From: Saprospiraceae bacterium
GTDB lineage: Bacteria > Bacteroidota > Bacteroidia > Chitinophagales > Saprospiraceae
Direction of reading: 5' to 3'
NCBI GenBank assembly: GCA_028285545.1
Contig: JANQPA010000019.1
Coordinates: 62,001 to 126,000 of the forward strand
DNA length: 64,000 nt
In this document: one piece after another, positions 53,722 to 62,600 of the stretch
How the letters are laid out: every line of letters begins with the position of its first letter
Numbering within the stretch: position 1 is the first letter of the stretch
Notes under the pieces: generated by a model
What the model was told of the DNA's origin: nothing
The model's input: the letters and a program-made list of their open reading frames with translations, nothing else
Database searches by the model: none
Translations under genes and position numbers: made by a program

Positions 53722-54897
53722 CTACAATAGTTTATCAATAGCACTCTTTATCCTTTTAATACTTTCTTGCCCCTGATAACCAGATTCAAATTCAACTACG
53801 GTACCTTCCTGATCCAGGATGAAAAAGCTGGGAAGACCTGTATTTTTTAGTCCATAATCACCCCCCAGGTCATCGTGGCCTTCGAGAAAAGTATAAGCAT
53901 ATTTTTGATTATTAATAAAAGTCAAAGGATCTCCTTTTTCTTTATAAGTGATGCCAATAAATTCAATTTCCTGACCTTTGTATTCCTTATAAAGCTTATT
54001 GATTTCCGGCATCACCTTCTTGCAAGGCTCACACCAGGTGGCCCAAAAATCGAGTAATACGACCTTACCTTTTAATTGAGACAGAGCCAGTTTTTGTGTT
54101 TTTTCCAGGTTATCCAATTCCCATGTAGGAGCTTTCTCTCCAACTACAGGGCCTCCATTTGAAAACTCTTTAACCTTCAGGGAGGCCAATTGAGAAATTT
54201 GAAAATGGTCCTCGGGCTGTTCAACTGGTTTTGTTTGAAAATCTTTGATATGATACACTATTTTGCCCGTTTCTTTTCCATTTCTTTGGAGATTAACAAT
54301 TCGTTTGATTTTGAACTTTTTATAGTCAATCCAAAAACGAACATAAAAATCATACTGAGGGATATCAAAAATGATCTCCTGACATTTTTTATTATCAATA
54401 GCAGCTCTTTCCCCCAATACAGGTTTAAATTGTTGGTATCCCTCAAGTATACTGATATATTGATAAAGTAGCATCGTATTTTCTACCTTAATGCTATAAA
54501 GCGGTGCTCCCAGCCGATGTAAAGGACTAAATTCAATATGGTCTTTTTTATAATCGCGATAATATATTTCCCCATCGATTTTTGCCAGTTCAAATGATGG
54601 ATTATCATCATTATCTTTTGCCAAAACATGCATCGAACCAAATGCATAAGGACCTTGGTTTTTTTGAGGTGCTAATTTGACCTTCCCTTGCAAGGGCTTT
54701 TCTTTATCCTTTAAAAAACCTTCAAAAACATATTGGAAATCAAATTCTACATAAGGGCTATCAAATAATCCATCTAAGGTTTTATCAATTAGGACTTCTA
54801 TTTCTGGGGGTTCTTGTTCATTAGTCCTAAATATTAGAATGGCCAAGACCAAGAAGGCAACCAGGATTCCAGCTATTAAAAAATTAAATCTGTTCAT
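53722..54897 (-). CDS. TlpA-family thiol-disulfide oxidoreductase
   Basis: A 391-residue envelope protein. The N-terminal helix (FLIAGILVAFLVLAILIF) is a signal anchor or signal peptide. Residues 35-235 are a beta-rich LolA-like domain. The thioredoxin domain at about 245-390 has APTWELDNLEKTQKLALSQL, the redox motif WCEPC in LLDFWATWCEPCKKVMPEI, and the cis-Pro segment TGLPSFFILD. Probably reduces periplasmic disulfides. Domain order is that of 35164-36282. Upstream is the amidohydrolase remnant, 27 bases away. Confidence 0.88.
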   Translation of the reverse strand: MNRFNFLIAGILVAFLVLAILIFRTNEQEPPEIEVLIDKTLDGLFDSPYVEFDFQYVFEGFLKDKEKPLQGKVKLAPQKNQGPYAFGSMHVLAKDNDDNPSFELAKIDGEIYYRDYKKDHIEFSPLHRLGAPLYSIKVENTMLLYQYISILEGYQQFKPVLGERAAIDNKKCQEIIFDIPQYDFYVRFWIDYKKFKIKRIVNLQRNGKETGKIVYHIKDFQTKPVEQPEDHFQISQLASLKVKEFSNGGPVVGEKAPTWELDNLEKTQKLALSQLKGKVVLLDFWATWCEPCKKVMPEINKLYKEYKGQEIEFIGITYKEKGDPLTFINNQKYAYTFLEGHDDLGGDYGLKNTGLPSFFILDQEGTVVEFESGYQGQESIKRIKSAIDKLL

Positions 54898-54924
54898 ATT
54901 TTTTTATTTGAAAAAGGAATGATT

Positions 54925-55434
54925 TCAAAAATAAGTGGCCCCTGATCCAGAAGATTTTCCAATTCTCCATCCAGGGAAGCGAGCAATAAAATCAGCTCCG
55001 GATTCCACAGCAATCCTAAAGCCATCCGCTGTTTCTATATGCACGGATACTCTACGGCCTGCGCCATGAGCCTTCTCTACTACTAGTGGGAGTATTGCCG
55101 GATCTATTCCAGAGGCAAAATTCGGATCGTAATTATTTTTTCTTTGATCATAATCTTTTCCGAATGCCAACAATACTTTTATTACAGATTTATTTTGCTG
55201 TAAAATATAGGGCCATTTATCATTAAAATCCTGCTCATTTTCAATGAGAAAAATGTCTTTCCCATCCAAATCTTCAATAGTTTTAGCTTCTCCAAATACT
55301 CCTGCTTTTAACATGGGTTTGTAAAGATCGGTGATGGTACGGTACCAGGGTGTGACTAAGGCTGCATTGACCAAAAGGATAATTCCAGGCCTAAAATTAT
55401 CAGTGCAGTCACCAAAGTGACCACACTGACTCAT
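54925..55434 (-). pseudogene. Truncated amidohydrolase fragment
   Basis: A 169-residue open frame covering only the middle of an imidazolonepropionase-like amidohydrolase: an early FGDCTDNFRPGI segment, FLIENEQDFNDKWPYILQ, LPLVVEKAHGAGRRVSVHIE (metal-binding His) and SGADFIARFPGWRIG. The N-terminal metal-binding HXH segment and the C-terminal third are missing. After GWRIG the sequence runs into an unrelated tail and a stop, and an in-frame stop lies just before the ATG. It is best read as a decayed gene, although a short protein could still be made. Confidence 0.7.
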
Positions 55435-55510
55435 AAAAGCAATTCAGCATGTGAACTAAATTGAATATAAGAATATCCGAAAAGCTGTTTAGGGTGGAGA
55501 AATCCTTATT

Positions 55511-55653
55511 TTACCTGTACACCATCTTCATCTGCGAACCTGCCCGTTACCAGCCAACCTCCAAAATCTTCCGATACTGCTAGTAGTAGCGTATTTTCTC
55601 CTCTTTTTAAATCCAGGTAAATGGCATCAAAAAGGCCTAAGGAATTCAAGTTG
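55511..55653 (-). pseudogene. C-terminal remnant of a secreted hydrolase-type protein
   Basis: Reading the minus strand from about 55653 to the stop at 55511 gives about 46 residues: LGLFDAIYLDLKRGENTLLL, AVSEDFGGWLVTGRF, then ADEDGVQVK. This looks like the terminal jelly-roll strand pair common at the end of Bacteroidota secreted enzymes. An in-frame TGA just upstream cuts it off from any start. It lies directly ahead of the amidohydrolase fragment, so both probably derive from one collapsed locus. Confidence 0.6.
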
Positions 55654-55693
55654 ATTCAATCTGGTTCATACTGGAGAGAGGGAGAGGGGGTAA

Positions 55694-56419
55694 TTAGGTT
55701 TTCTTTTCTTTTAGGGCTTTGCGAATGGTCTTTTTAGCTTTTTTCAAAAATTTTGCGATTTTCTTATGGGTGGTTTCAGGCATATTATTGAAATCTCTTA
55801 GGCGGTGTTCCCATTTTCTGTTGGGATATTCCTCGTTGATTTGGTGACGAACCAACTGCATTACCGCATTCCGATGATTATAGCCTCCTTCCACTTCAAT
55901 GGAGGCTGCCTGGAGGGCACAAAACAAGCTATAACTTTTGTCTTTGACATCATCTTCACAGTCTCTATCATCATTTTTATGCCAGGTATTAGGATTCTTC
56001 AATAGATCCCATGTTTTTTGGATAATTGCTAAATCGGTCTGGGCGAAAGGTACTTCAGGATCATGGTCCAAATAAAAAGAGAGGCTGTTTTTTTCAAATT
56101 TTAAATGATCAAAAGTAAACCAGCCAGCCTGTGATTTGGCTAGTATTTGAGAAAAACCAGCTCTTTCGGTCACAACAAAAGCCGCCGGTAATGTAATTTC
56201 ATTATTGAAGGTTACCTTTCCCTCAAGGGGAAGCTGATCAAAAAGGCTGGTACTATCCAATTGAGGTAATTCTTTTTTCAAGGTCAATTCAAAATCCGTA
56301 AAGTAACTGTTGGTGCATTTACCCTTCAGTATACTCTTTTCAAGGAAGAGTTGGCAATCGGCTTGAGACCAAGCTGAAAATGGGAGAATGAGTAGAAGAA
56401 GGGTGATGAATTGTTTCAT
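55694..56419 (-). CDS. Exported protein of unknown function
   Basis: A 241-residue protein with a clear signal peptide (FITLLLLILPFSAWSQ). The mature N-terminal half is beta-rich with two Cys (ADCQLFLEKSILKGKCTN); a second pair is in DRDCEDDVKDKSYSLFCALQ. The C-terminal half is helical and ends in a highly basic tail (KKAKKTIRKALKEKKT). I do not recognise the family. Monocistronic. Confidence 0.6.
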   Translation of the reverse strand: MKQFITLLLLILPFSAWSQADCQLFLEKSILKGKCTNSYFTDFELTLKKELPQLDSTSLFDQLPLEGKVTFNNEITLPAAFVVTERAGFSQILAKSQAGWFTFDHLKFEKNSLSFYLDHDPEVPFAQTDLAIIQKTWDLLKNPNTWHKNDDRDCEDDVKDKSYSLFCALQAASIEVEGGYNHRNAVMQLVRHQINEEYPNRKWEHRLRDFNNMPETTHKKIAKFLKKAKKTIRKALKEKKT

Positions 56420-56669
56420 TTTTTAGTCGATCTGTTTCAGTCTAAGATAATAGTCTGAGCCTCTTAAAACATGGGAATATTCTGCTAAAAAATTAAAAGA
56501 TTGAAAAGTAAGTTTTTGCCACTGGTCGACACCGATAAGGCTGATTTTCTCTGTTAGGCTTATTATGAGTCAAAAATTATTTATTGATTTGGAAACCGAA
56601 TAAATCCGTGTTTTTCCGTGTCAATATAAAATTTTCAACTATGTGTCCTTCATATTTAGACATTACCTA

Positions 56670-57047
56670 CTATGCTCTACTTTGCCTCTTTTTCACGGCT
56701 AACAAACCACTTGTAATAACCAGTGTCAAGTAAACCAATTTATAATAAAGAGGCTCCAAACTAATTCCTAAATAGATATTAAACAAAGTTACCAGTCCAA
56801 CTAATGCTAATATAATACAGGTATGAATCGCTCCATTCCGTTTGACTAGCCAAAAAATAAACCGGATGAAAAAATAAGTGGATAGAGGAACAATAATAAG
56901 TAAAGTCAAAATGACTAGAAAAGCTGCTGGTTTAAAATCACCATTAAAAAAGAGCAACACCAGGCCCATATTAACTAGGGAGAAAAGTAAATAGCCTATA
57001 ATAACAACGCCCAGGCTTCTCAAAACGGATGCGAATGTTGGTTTCAT
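56670..57047 (-). CDS. Small integral membrane protein
   Basis: A 125-residue protein from the ATG at 57047; the longer frame begins at TTG 57062. Four hydrophobic helices: VVIIGYLLFSLVNMGLVLLF, AFLVILTLLIIVPLSTYFFI, CIILALVGLVTLFNIYLGI and LVYLTLVITSGLLAV. No charged residues conserved in a known family stand out. Function unknown. A GTAGACGAAAGTA word is repeated twice just upstream (57085-57126). Confidence 0.6.
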   Translation of the reverse strand: MKPTFASVLRSLGVVIIGYLLFSLVNMGLVLLFFNGDFKPAAFLVILTLLIIVPLSTYFFIRFIFWLVKRNGAIHTCIILALVGLVTLFNIYLGISLEPLYYKLVYLTLVITSGLLAVKKRQSRA

Positions 57048-57138
57048 TTTTTTTAAATACAAGGTAGGGGCTTGAAACCTGGCAGAAGGTAGACGAAAGT
57101 ATAATTTGAGGGTAGACGAAAGTAGTAATCTTAAAGTT

Positions 57139-57570
57139 TTATTTTTGCAAAACCCCGGCTTGGAAAGCTTTGTGAATAGCCTGCGTCCTTCGTTTTACTT
57201 CCAATTTTTCAAAAATGTTGCTCGAATGTTTTTTCACTGTGCTTTCGGCTATAAAAAGAACATCACCTATTTCTTTATTGGAATATCCTTTCGCCATTAG
57301 GTTTAATATCTCTTTTTCGCGTTCTGTCAGTATCTCTAAAACCTTTTGGTTTTTTCCAATTCCCTGCTTTTTCCGGAGGGATTTCCAGCCTAAATAGAAG
57401 GCTAAAAGGATAATACCAAAAAAAACAAAAACCAATATCCACTCCAACAGAAGGCTGTTGTTTATTAAGGAATAACGGCTTAATTGGATCAAAAGAAGGC
57501 TGACCAGCAAAGCCATAATCAGAAAAACAAGCCAAGATATTTTAATACTTTTCAAAAGGTCCTTCATCAA
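57139..57570 (-). CDS. Membrane-anchored LuxR-type transcriptional regulator
   Basis: A 143-residue protein with two N-terminal membrane helices (ISWLVFLIMALLVSLLLIQL; WILVFVFFGIILLAFYLGW) and a C-terminal LuxR/GerE HTH: LTEREKEILNLMAKGYSNKE, IGDVLFIAESTVKKHSSNIF and EKLEVKRRTQAIHKAF. The HTH would face the cytoplasm next to the membrane. It has no receiver domain, so activation is not by classical phosphorelay. Target unknown; the next gene upstream on the same strand is the esterase-like 57674-59410. Confidence 0.8.
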   Translation of the reverse strand: MMKDLLKSIKISWLVFLIMALLVSLLLIQLSRYSLINNSLLLEWILVFVFFGIILLAFYLGWKSLRKKQGIGKNQKVLEILTEREKEILNLMAKGYSNKEIGDVLFIAESTVKKHSSNIFEKLEVKRRTQAIHKAFQAGVLQK

Positions 57571-57673
57571 ATTAAGTTTTTTAGTATTCGAGAGAATCGG
57601 TACTAAAATTAACTATTTTTTGTTGGGACCAACTACCCTTGTCGACAACTGATTCGTTGAAGCACCTTGTAAA

Positions 57674-59410
57674 TTATTCCTCCTTAAAGTATTTCTGTTT
57701 TACATATTCGGTAGGCTCTGCCCTATTGGTTTTATTGATGAAGATAAGTAGGTCAAAATGATCCCCAATTACCTCATTTTTATAGAATTCTTCCGGAGCA
57801 GTTTGGTCATAATAATTTCCAATGCTTCTGAAAAGCTGTTTTTGGGAAAACCAATCCTTCACCGTTCCATTCTCAGGCATTTGACTTAAATCCAGAAGGC
57901 AAATATCACAGCCTGCCTGGGAAAATAAATCTTCAAGAGAACCTTGTTTTGGCTGATCCAATTCAAACACAGTCAACTTTCGTTTATTACCCTCATACTC
58001 CCATGCCTGAAGGGTACCACTACCAACAAAAGTTCCTATAACCACCATTTGATCTCCAAATTTTTGCTTGAGGAAGGTCCCCATCTTATCGCCATCATTA
58101 CGGGCATTGGTTTGAATTTTTGTGACGTGCAGATTGTGGGCCCATATAAGTGTTCCTTTATCATCCAGGGTATTTAAAAAGGCAGCATTTTGGGCTAAGC
58201 CAATCTCCCGGGCATTGAGGCGTTCTAAGGGTTTGTCAAAATTCCCCTGGTATAATTTCAGTAGCTTGTTAAGATCAGAAAGATGAGATTCGAGGGAAGA
58301 TAATTCAGTAAGCATCAATTTTTCAGAGTAAAAAGGTCTTCTTACCATAATTCTTTGTAGAGCCGACTGAACCTGATCTTTCCAGTCGCTTCTCTGTTGA
58401 AAACTCATTTCTTTCAAATAGTAACTTCGTCCTTTATAAGGATTAGATACTTTTGCCAAGATTTCACCAATTGATTTTTGCAGATAAGGATCTTGAAGTT
58501 TTGCCAAATAATGATTTAAGCTATCCGCTTTTTTGCCAAAAGTCCTATAAAATTGCCATTCTTCTTGCCAGTCCTCTTGTGTAAAAATATAGTTCATGTT
58601 GAATTGAAGGAGGTGTTGGCTTCTGATCAATGCGGTTTCTGCTAATTGTCTTTTTATCATCCAGGTTTTTAGTGATGATTTGCTTATCAATTCAGATTTG
58701 TTTTGATCAAATAAATCCACCAACAAATGCAACATTTCCTGAACCCTGTAATTTTGAGAAAGAGGCCCAGAATTGGAAAGCACTTCATAAAACTCATCTT
58801 CATTGGAAACAAAATAGGCCAGGTCTTTGGAAAATAAATCCCTCCACTGCTTTTTAAAAACCTGAAGATCTGTTACTTGATATTCATCTAAAAATAAAGT
58901 TGCCTCATAGGCTGATTCTATTAGTCGAAAAACATCTATTCCGAAATAATCTATAGCTCCTCCATTCTGGTTAAAGTCTTTCATCCAGCCTACTAAAGCG
59001 GCAATTTCTTCTGTATTCCATACCCACCCTCTTTGCTCATTAAGAGCTTCATAAAGATCAGGAAAATCCCCATGAACATATTCATTCATTTTAAAGCCAT
59101 TAACCAGATCATATTCTATTCCTAGTTTGCTAATCTTGCCAGAGCTGAATAAATACCGGGCTATTTTGTCTTTAATTTGAAAGATCTCTTTGGTTCCATG
59201 AGTGCCCTCGCCCAGCAAAATCATAGTGTATTTATCCAGAATGGGGTCCAAAAAGCTTAATTCATCATAGGATTTAGGGTCTGATTGGCTTATTGGATAG
59301 GCATTTTTTTTTACCCATTGAATCAGTTGAGGTGGAAAAGAATTTGATTGTTGGGTCCAAATAAAAGTCGGGCTCACAAAAAAAAGTAACAGTAGGGTGT
59401 ACGGTCTCAT
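57674..59410 (-). CDS. Erythromycin-esterase-family protein, exported
   Basis: A 578-residue protein with a signal peptide (TLLLLFFVSPTFIWTQ). The family core is present: ILLGEGTHGTKEIFQIKDKI near 70 (catalytic-type Glu and His), LGIEYDLVNGFKMNEYV, GWVWNTEEIAALVGWMKDFN, and LIWAHNLHVTKIQTN near 425. Ere enzymes hydrolyse macrolide lactones, but most distant, exported members have unknown substrates, so resistance should not be assumed. Monocistronic. Confidence 0.82.
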   Translation of the reverse strand: MRPYTLLLLFFVSPTFIWTQQSNSFPPQLIQWVKKNAYPISQSDPKSYDELSFLDPILDKYTMILLGEGTHGTKEIFQIKDKIARYLFSSGKISKLGIEYDLVNGFKMNEYVHGDFPDLYEALNEQRGWVWNTEEIAALVGWMKDFNQNGGAIDYFGIDVFRLIESAYEATLFLDEYQVTDLQVFKKQWRDLFSKDLAYFVSNEDEFYEVLSNSGPLSQNYRVQEMLHLLVDLFDQNKSELISKSSLKTWMIKRQLAETALIRSQHLLQFNMNYIFTQEDWQEEWQFYRTFGKKADSLNHYLAKLQDPYLQKSIGEILAKVSNPYKGRSYYLKEMSFQQRSDWKDQVQSALQRIMVRRPFYSEKLMLTELSSLESHLSDLNKLLKLYQGNFDKPLERLNAREIGLAQNAAFLNTLDDKGTLIWAHNLHVTKIQTNARNDGDKMGTFLKQKFGDQMVVIGTFVGSGTLQAWEYEGNKRKLTVFELDQPKQGSLEDLFSQAGCDICLLDLSQMPENGTVKDWFSQKQLFRSIGNYYDQTAPEEFYKNEVIGDHFDLLIFINKTNRAEPTEYVKQKYFKEE

Positions 59411-59589
59411 TTTTAATTTGCAAAAAACAAGAATGGGGAATTATTTTCTGGTCTTTTATCTTATATCCCATTTTATCAATGTATAAAACCTTTTTTTCGA
59501 TAGGAACTCAAATAGGTTGTTAACCCTTGATTTCCTGTCGAATACATAAATAGGCTGACAGATCCTTTCTTTGTTGCTATTTTTGATTA

Positions 59590-60666
59590 ATGGGATGGAT
59601 TAATACAAAAAATTCAAAACCTGTGATTGGTAATTTACAATTGAGGGCTTTCCTTATGCATCTTGTATTTTGGATTACTCTAATGCTTGGCTTTATTGCT
59701 ATGAGCTGGCCACGGTTTCATAGTTTGTGGGAAGCAGTCTTATACCAATGCTACTTTCTCCCGGTATGGTTAGCAGCAACTTATATCAATTGGGGGATTT
59801 TGATGCCTCATTTTTTTTATAGAAAAAATAAGCTTTTATACATTTTACTGCTTTTGATTATTATTCCGGCTTTGACCATCCTCCAACGATATTTTATGTT
59901 GTATTGGGTATTCCCGAACATTTTTCCAGGAGAGCTTCCTGCTGAACGGATGCCTTTCCTGATTTATAAGCTGGTAGAATATGCCGTAATCATTTTATTT
60001 CCAGTCATTTTTTCGATTGGGATTAGAATTTCATGGGATTGGTATGAGGAAAAAAACAGAGCTCAGCAGTTGGTTGTGGAAAGGAAGGAATCAGAGTTAA
60101 ACTATTTAAAAGCTCAAATCAACCCTCATTTTTTATTCAACATACTCAATAATTTGTACGGATTATCACTGGAAGGCTCCGAAAAAGTTCCCAAGCTCAT
60201 TTTGAAACTGTCCAAGATTTTGAACTATTCCCTTTATGAATCCGAATCTGATCATATTGCCATAGGTAATGAGATAGAATTGATAAAAGATTTTATAGCA
60301 TTGGAAAGAGAAAGGTATGAAGAAAGAATCAAGGTTGATTTTACTATAGACGAAAATTTGGATTGGGATTTGCAAATACCTCCACTTCTTTTAATTCCTC
60401 TGGTTGAAAATGCTTTTAAACATGGGGTAAATGAATCCATTGAAGGGGTGCCCATTTCTATAGAAATTAAAAAGCCCAATGATTATCTCTATTTTGAAGT
60501 GATCAATTCAATTGCTATCCCTGAAGATAGGAATAATCATAATGGGCTTGGTTTAAAAAATCTAAAAAGAAGACTTGAGTTATTATATCCAAAGGCCTAC
60601 ACTTTTGATACATGCCTGGAAAATGAAGAATTTAAAGCCACCCTTAAACTAAACTTAAATGGATAA
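59590..60666 (+). CDS. LytS-like sensor histidine kinase
   Basis: A 358-residue kinase. Four membrane helices in the first 155 residues (LVFWITLMLGFIAMSW, LYQCYFLPVWLAATYINWGI, ILLLLIIIPALTILQRYFML, YAVIILFPVIFSIGIRI). His_kinase domain from about 165 with the phospho-acceptor INPHFLFNILNNLYGL, and an ATPase domain with PLLLIPLVENAFKHGVNE and GLGLKNLKRRL. It overlaps its LytTR partner by eight bases. No separate sensory domain; the signal is unknown. Confidence 0.92.
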   Translation: MGWINTKNSKPVIGNLQLRAFLMHLVFWITLMLGFIAMSWPRFHSLWEAVLYQCYFLPVWLAATYINWGILMPHFFYRKNKLLYILLLLIIIPALTILQRYFMLYWVFPNIFPGELPAERMPFLIYKLVEYAVIILFPVIFSIGIRISWDWYEEKNRAQQLVVERKESELNYLKAQINPHFLFNILNNLYGLSLEGSEKVPKLILKLSKILNYSLYESESDHIAIGNEIELIKDFIALERERYEERIKVDFTIDENLDWDLQIPPLLLIPLVENAFKHGVNESIEGVPISIEIKKPNDYLYFEVINSIAIPEDRNNHNGLGLKNLKRRLELLYPKAYTFDTCLENEEFKATLKLNLNG

Positions 60667-61345
60667 GATAAAATGCCTGATTATTGATGATGAGCCGGTG
60701 GCTCAGAGAATCCTAGAGGGATATCTTTCAGACCTTCCTGAGTTTGAGTTGGTTGGGAAATGCCTAAATGCCCTAAGTGCCAGAAGTTTGCTCCAAGATC
60801 AAGAAATAGATTTAATGTTTTTAGACATCGAAATGCCCAAATTAAAAGGTATTTCTTTTTTAAAAACCCTCCACAACCCACCCAAAGTCATCATTACCAC
60901 CGCCCATAGAAAGTATGCCTTGGAAGGATATGAGTTGGAGGTTGTAGACTACCTGCTTAAGCCTATACCTTTTGAACGCTTTCTTAAAGCAATAAATCGA
61001 TTCAAAAAATTACATTCCCCCAATGAGCTAAAGGAAGAAAATAAAAGAGAGCATTTATATGTAAAAAGTGATCGAAAAACCCTGAAAATTAAGCAAGATG
61101 CAATTCTTTACATTGAAGGGATGAATAATTACATTAAAATATACTGTCATGGAGATAAGATTCATACCGTCTACTCCTCCATCAATAGTATGCTTGAAAA
61201 ACTGGGTCCACAATTCGTAAGGATTCATAAATCTTATGTAGTGAACAGCGATAATATCTCCTCCTTCACTCGTGAACTTATTGAAATATCTGAAAAAGAA
61301 TTACCGGTGGGCAGAGCTTTTCGGGAGGCTATTAATAAACTTTAA
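60659..61345 (+). CDS. LytTR-family response regulator
   Basis: A 228-residue regulator. Receiver: IIDDEPVAQRIL, phospho-acceptor Asp in LMFLDIEMPKL, ITTAHRKYALEGYEL and the Lys in DYLLKPIPFERF. LytTR domain from about 130: HLYVKSDRKTLKIKQDAILY, IEGMNNYIKIYC and FVRIHKSYVVN. It overlaps the kinase gene by eight bases, so the pair is co-translated. Followed by a word-repeat hairpin. Confidence 0.93.
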   Translation: MDKIKCLIIDDEPVAQRILEGYLSDLPEFELVGKCLNALSARSLLQDQEIDLMFLDIEMPKLKGISFLKTLHNPPKVIITTAHRKYALEGYELEVVDYLLKPIPFERFLKAINRFKKLHSPNELKEENKREHLYVKSDRKTLKIKQDAILYIEGMNNYIKIYCHGDKIHTVYSSINSMLEKLGPQFVRIHKSYVVNSDNISSFTRELIEISEKELPVGRAFREAINKL

Positions 61346-61350
61346 GTTTT

Positions 61351-61425
61351 GGTATTGAGTAATGGGTAATGGGTATTAAGTACCAACCGAAAATGTCTCA
61401 CTACCCATTACCCAATACCCAGTAC
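61351..61425. terminator. Word-repeat hairpin (GTAATGG type) between convergent genes
   Basis: The left side (61351-61383) tandemly repeats GTAATGGGTAATGGGTATT; the right side (61400-61425) carries the inverse CTACCCATTACCCAATACCC. They pair over about 17-20 bp with a few mismatches. It lies between the LytTR stop (61345) and the convergent M19-like stop (61430), where a bidirectional terminator is expected. Confidence 0.6.
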
Positions 61426-61429
61426 TAAA

Positions 61430-62500
61430 TCAGCCGATTATTTCTTTATAAATACGATAAACATTACCGCCCATCACTTTTTCGATGTCATCTTCTGAAA
61501 GCTTGCGTTTTTTAAGACCATCCCATATTACCTCCATCCGTCTTGGGCCGTTTAATTTTTCCATAAATAGAGGAAAATCCTTCTCAGGATAATTAGGCCC
61601 GAGTTCTGATTTAAGTTCTGCTACATATTCAGGTGTGAGCTTCACGTACCGATGATCCCGATCACTGCCAATACCAACATGATCAATACCCGCTACTTTA
61701 ATTGCATGCTCAATATGGTTTAAATAATGATCAAAAGCACCTTCTCTAACATCCGTAATAAAGGGTCGAATCTGGCAAATGCCCACTACCCCACCCTTGC
61801 TGGCAAGTAAACGCAGGTTTTCATCAGTAGTATTTCGGGTGTTTTTGTATACCGTCATGCAGCCTGTATGAGAAACAATTACGGGTACTTTTGAAGCTTT
61901 AATGGCATCTTCCATGGTAGTCATATTGGCATGGCTAAGATCAATCAGCATTTTAGTCTCATTCATTTTCTCTACTAACTGAAGTCCAAATTCCGTCAGC
62001 CCAGCTCCTGTCCGTTCTTTGCAGCCCGCACCTGCCCAATTTTGAAAATTATAGGTGATCTGAATGGAGCGGACCCCCAAGCCATAAAACACATCTACCA
62101 TATCCAAATCTCTGCCAATGGGTGTGGAGTTTTGAAATAAATAAAATAAGGCGAGCTTGCCTTCTTTTTTTGCCTGGTCAAGATCAGCGGTAGAGGTAGC
62201 TTTCAGCAGTAAATCTGGATTAGCCTTAATGTAACGATCATATTCAAGGATTCCATCATAGGCGATATCTACTGCATCTTGCTCATAAGTCTTAGGATCA
62301 CACAGAGTTACGGTAACTGAATTCATTCCGCTGGCAATAATTTCTTTTAGCAGGGAAGGTGAGTATACCTCGCGAATCTCCCCCATTGCATCCATAACCA
62401 AAGCCTCTTGGGGAGTTTTTTTGATTGCTAAAGGAATTCCAAAGGAACTTGCCCCCACCAGGAGGCTGCTATTATAGATAAATTGTCGACGATTGATCAT
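61430..62500 (-). CDS. Membrane-dipeptidase-like (peptidase M19) protein with Tat-type leader
   Basis: A 356-residue protein from the ATG at 62500 (an upstream ATG at 62521 adds seven residues). The leader MINRRQFIYNSSLLVGASSF fits a twin-arginine signal. The TIM-barrel of renal-dipeptidase-like enzymes is recognisable: FYGLGVRSIQITYNFQN, MLIDLSHANMTTMEDAI, VPVIVSHTGCMTVYKNTRN, HVGIGSDRDH. The first metal-binding HXD of the family is replaced by VMDAMGE near 43, so one metal site may be absent. It may be a dipeptidase-like hydrolase of altered specificity. Monocistronic. Confidence 0.82.
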   Translation of the reverse strand: MINRRQFIYNSSLLVGASSFGIPLAIKKTPQEALVMDAMGEIREVYSPSLLKEIIASGMNSVTVTLCDPKTYEQDAVDIAYDGILEYDRYIKANPDLLLKATSTADLDQAKKEGKLALFYLFQNSTPIGRDLDMVDVFYGLGVRSIQITYNFQNWAGAGCKERTGAGLTEFGLQLVEKMNETKMLIDLSHANMTTMEDAIKASKVPVIVSHTGCMTVYKNTRNTTDENLRLLASKGGVVGICQIRPFITDVREGAFDHYLNHIEHAIKVAGIDHVGIGSDRDHRYVKLTPEYVAELKSELGPNYPEKDFPLFMEKLNGPRRMEVIWDGLKKRKLSEDDIEKVMGGNVYRIYKEIIG

Positions 62501-62600
62501 TGATACAGATTTATAAATCAAAAATTTTACTTTGGATGCCTCTTAAAGATACCATAGTTCTTAAAAATTCTGTAATGAAAAAGAAATGATCTATTATTCA

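Noticed and set aside
57674-59410. Macrolide resistance gene
   Set aside because: The erythromycin-esterase fold is shared by many proteins of unknown substrate; nothing else here indicates resistance or mobility.
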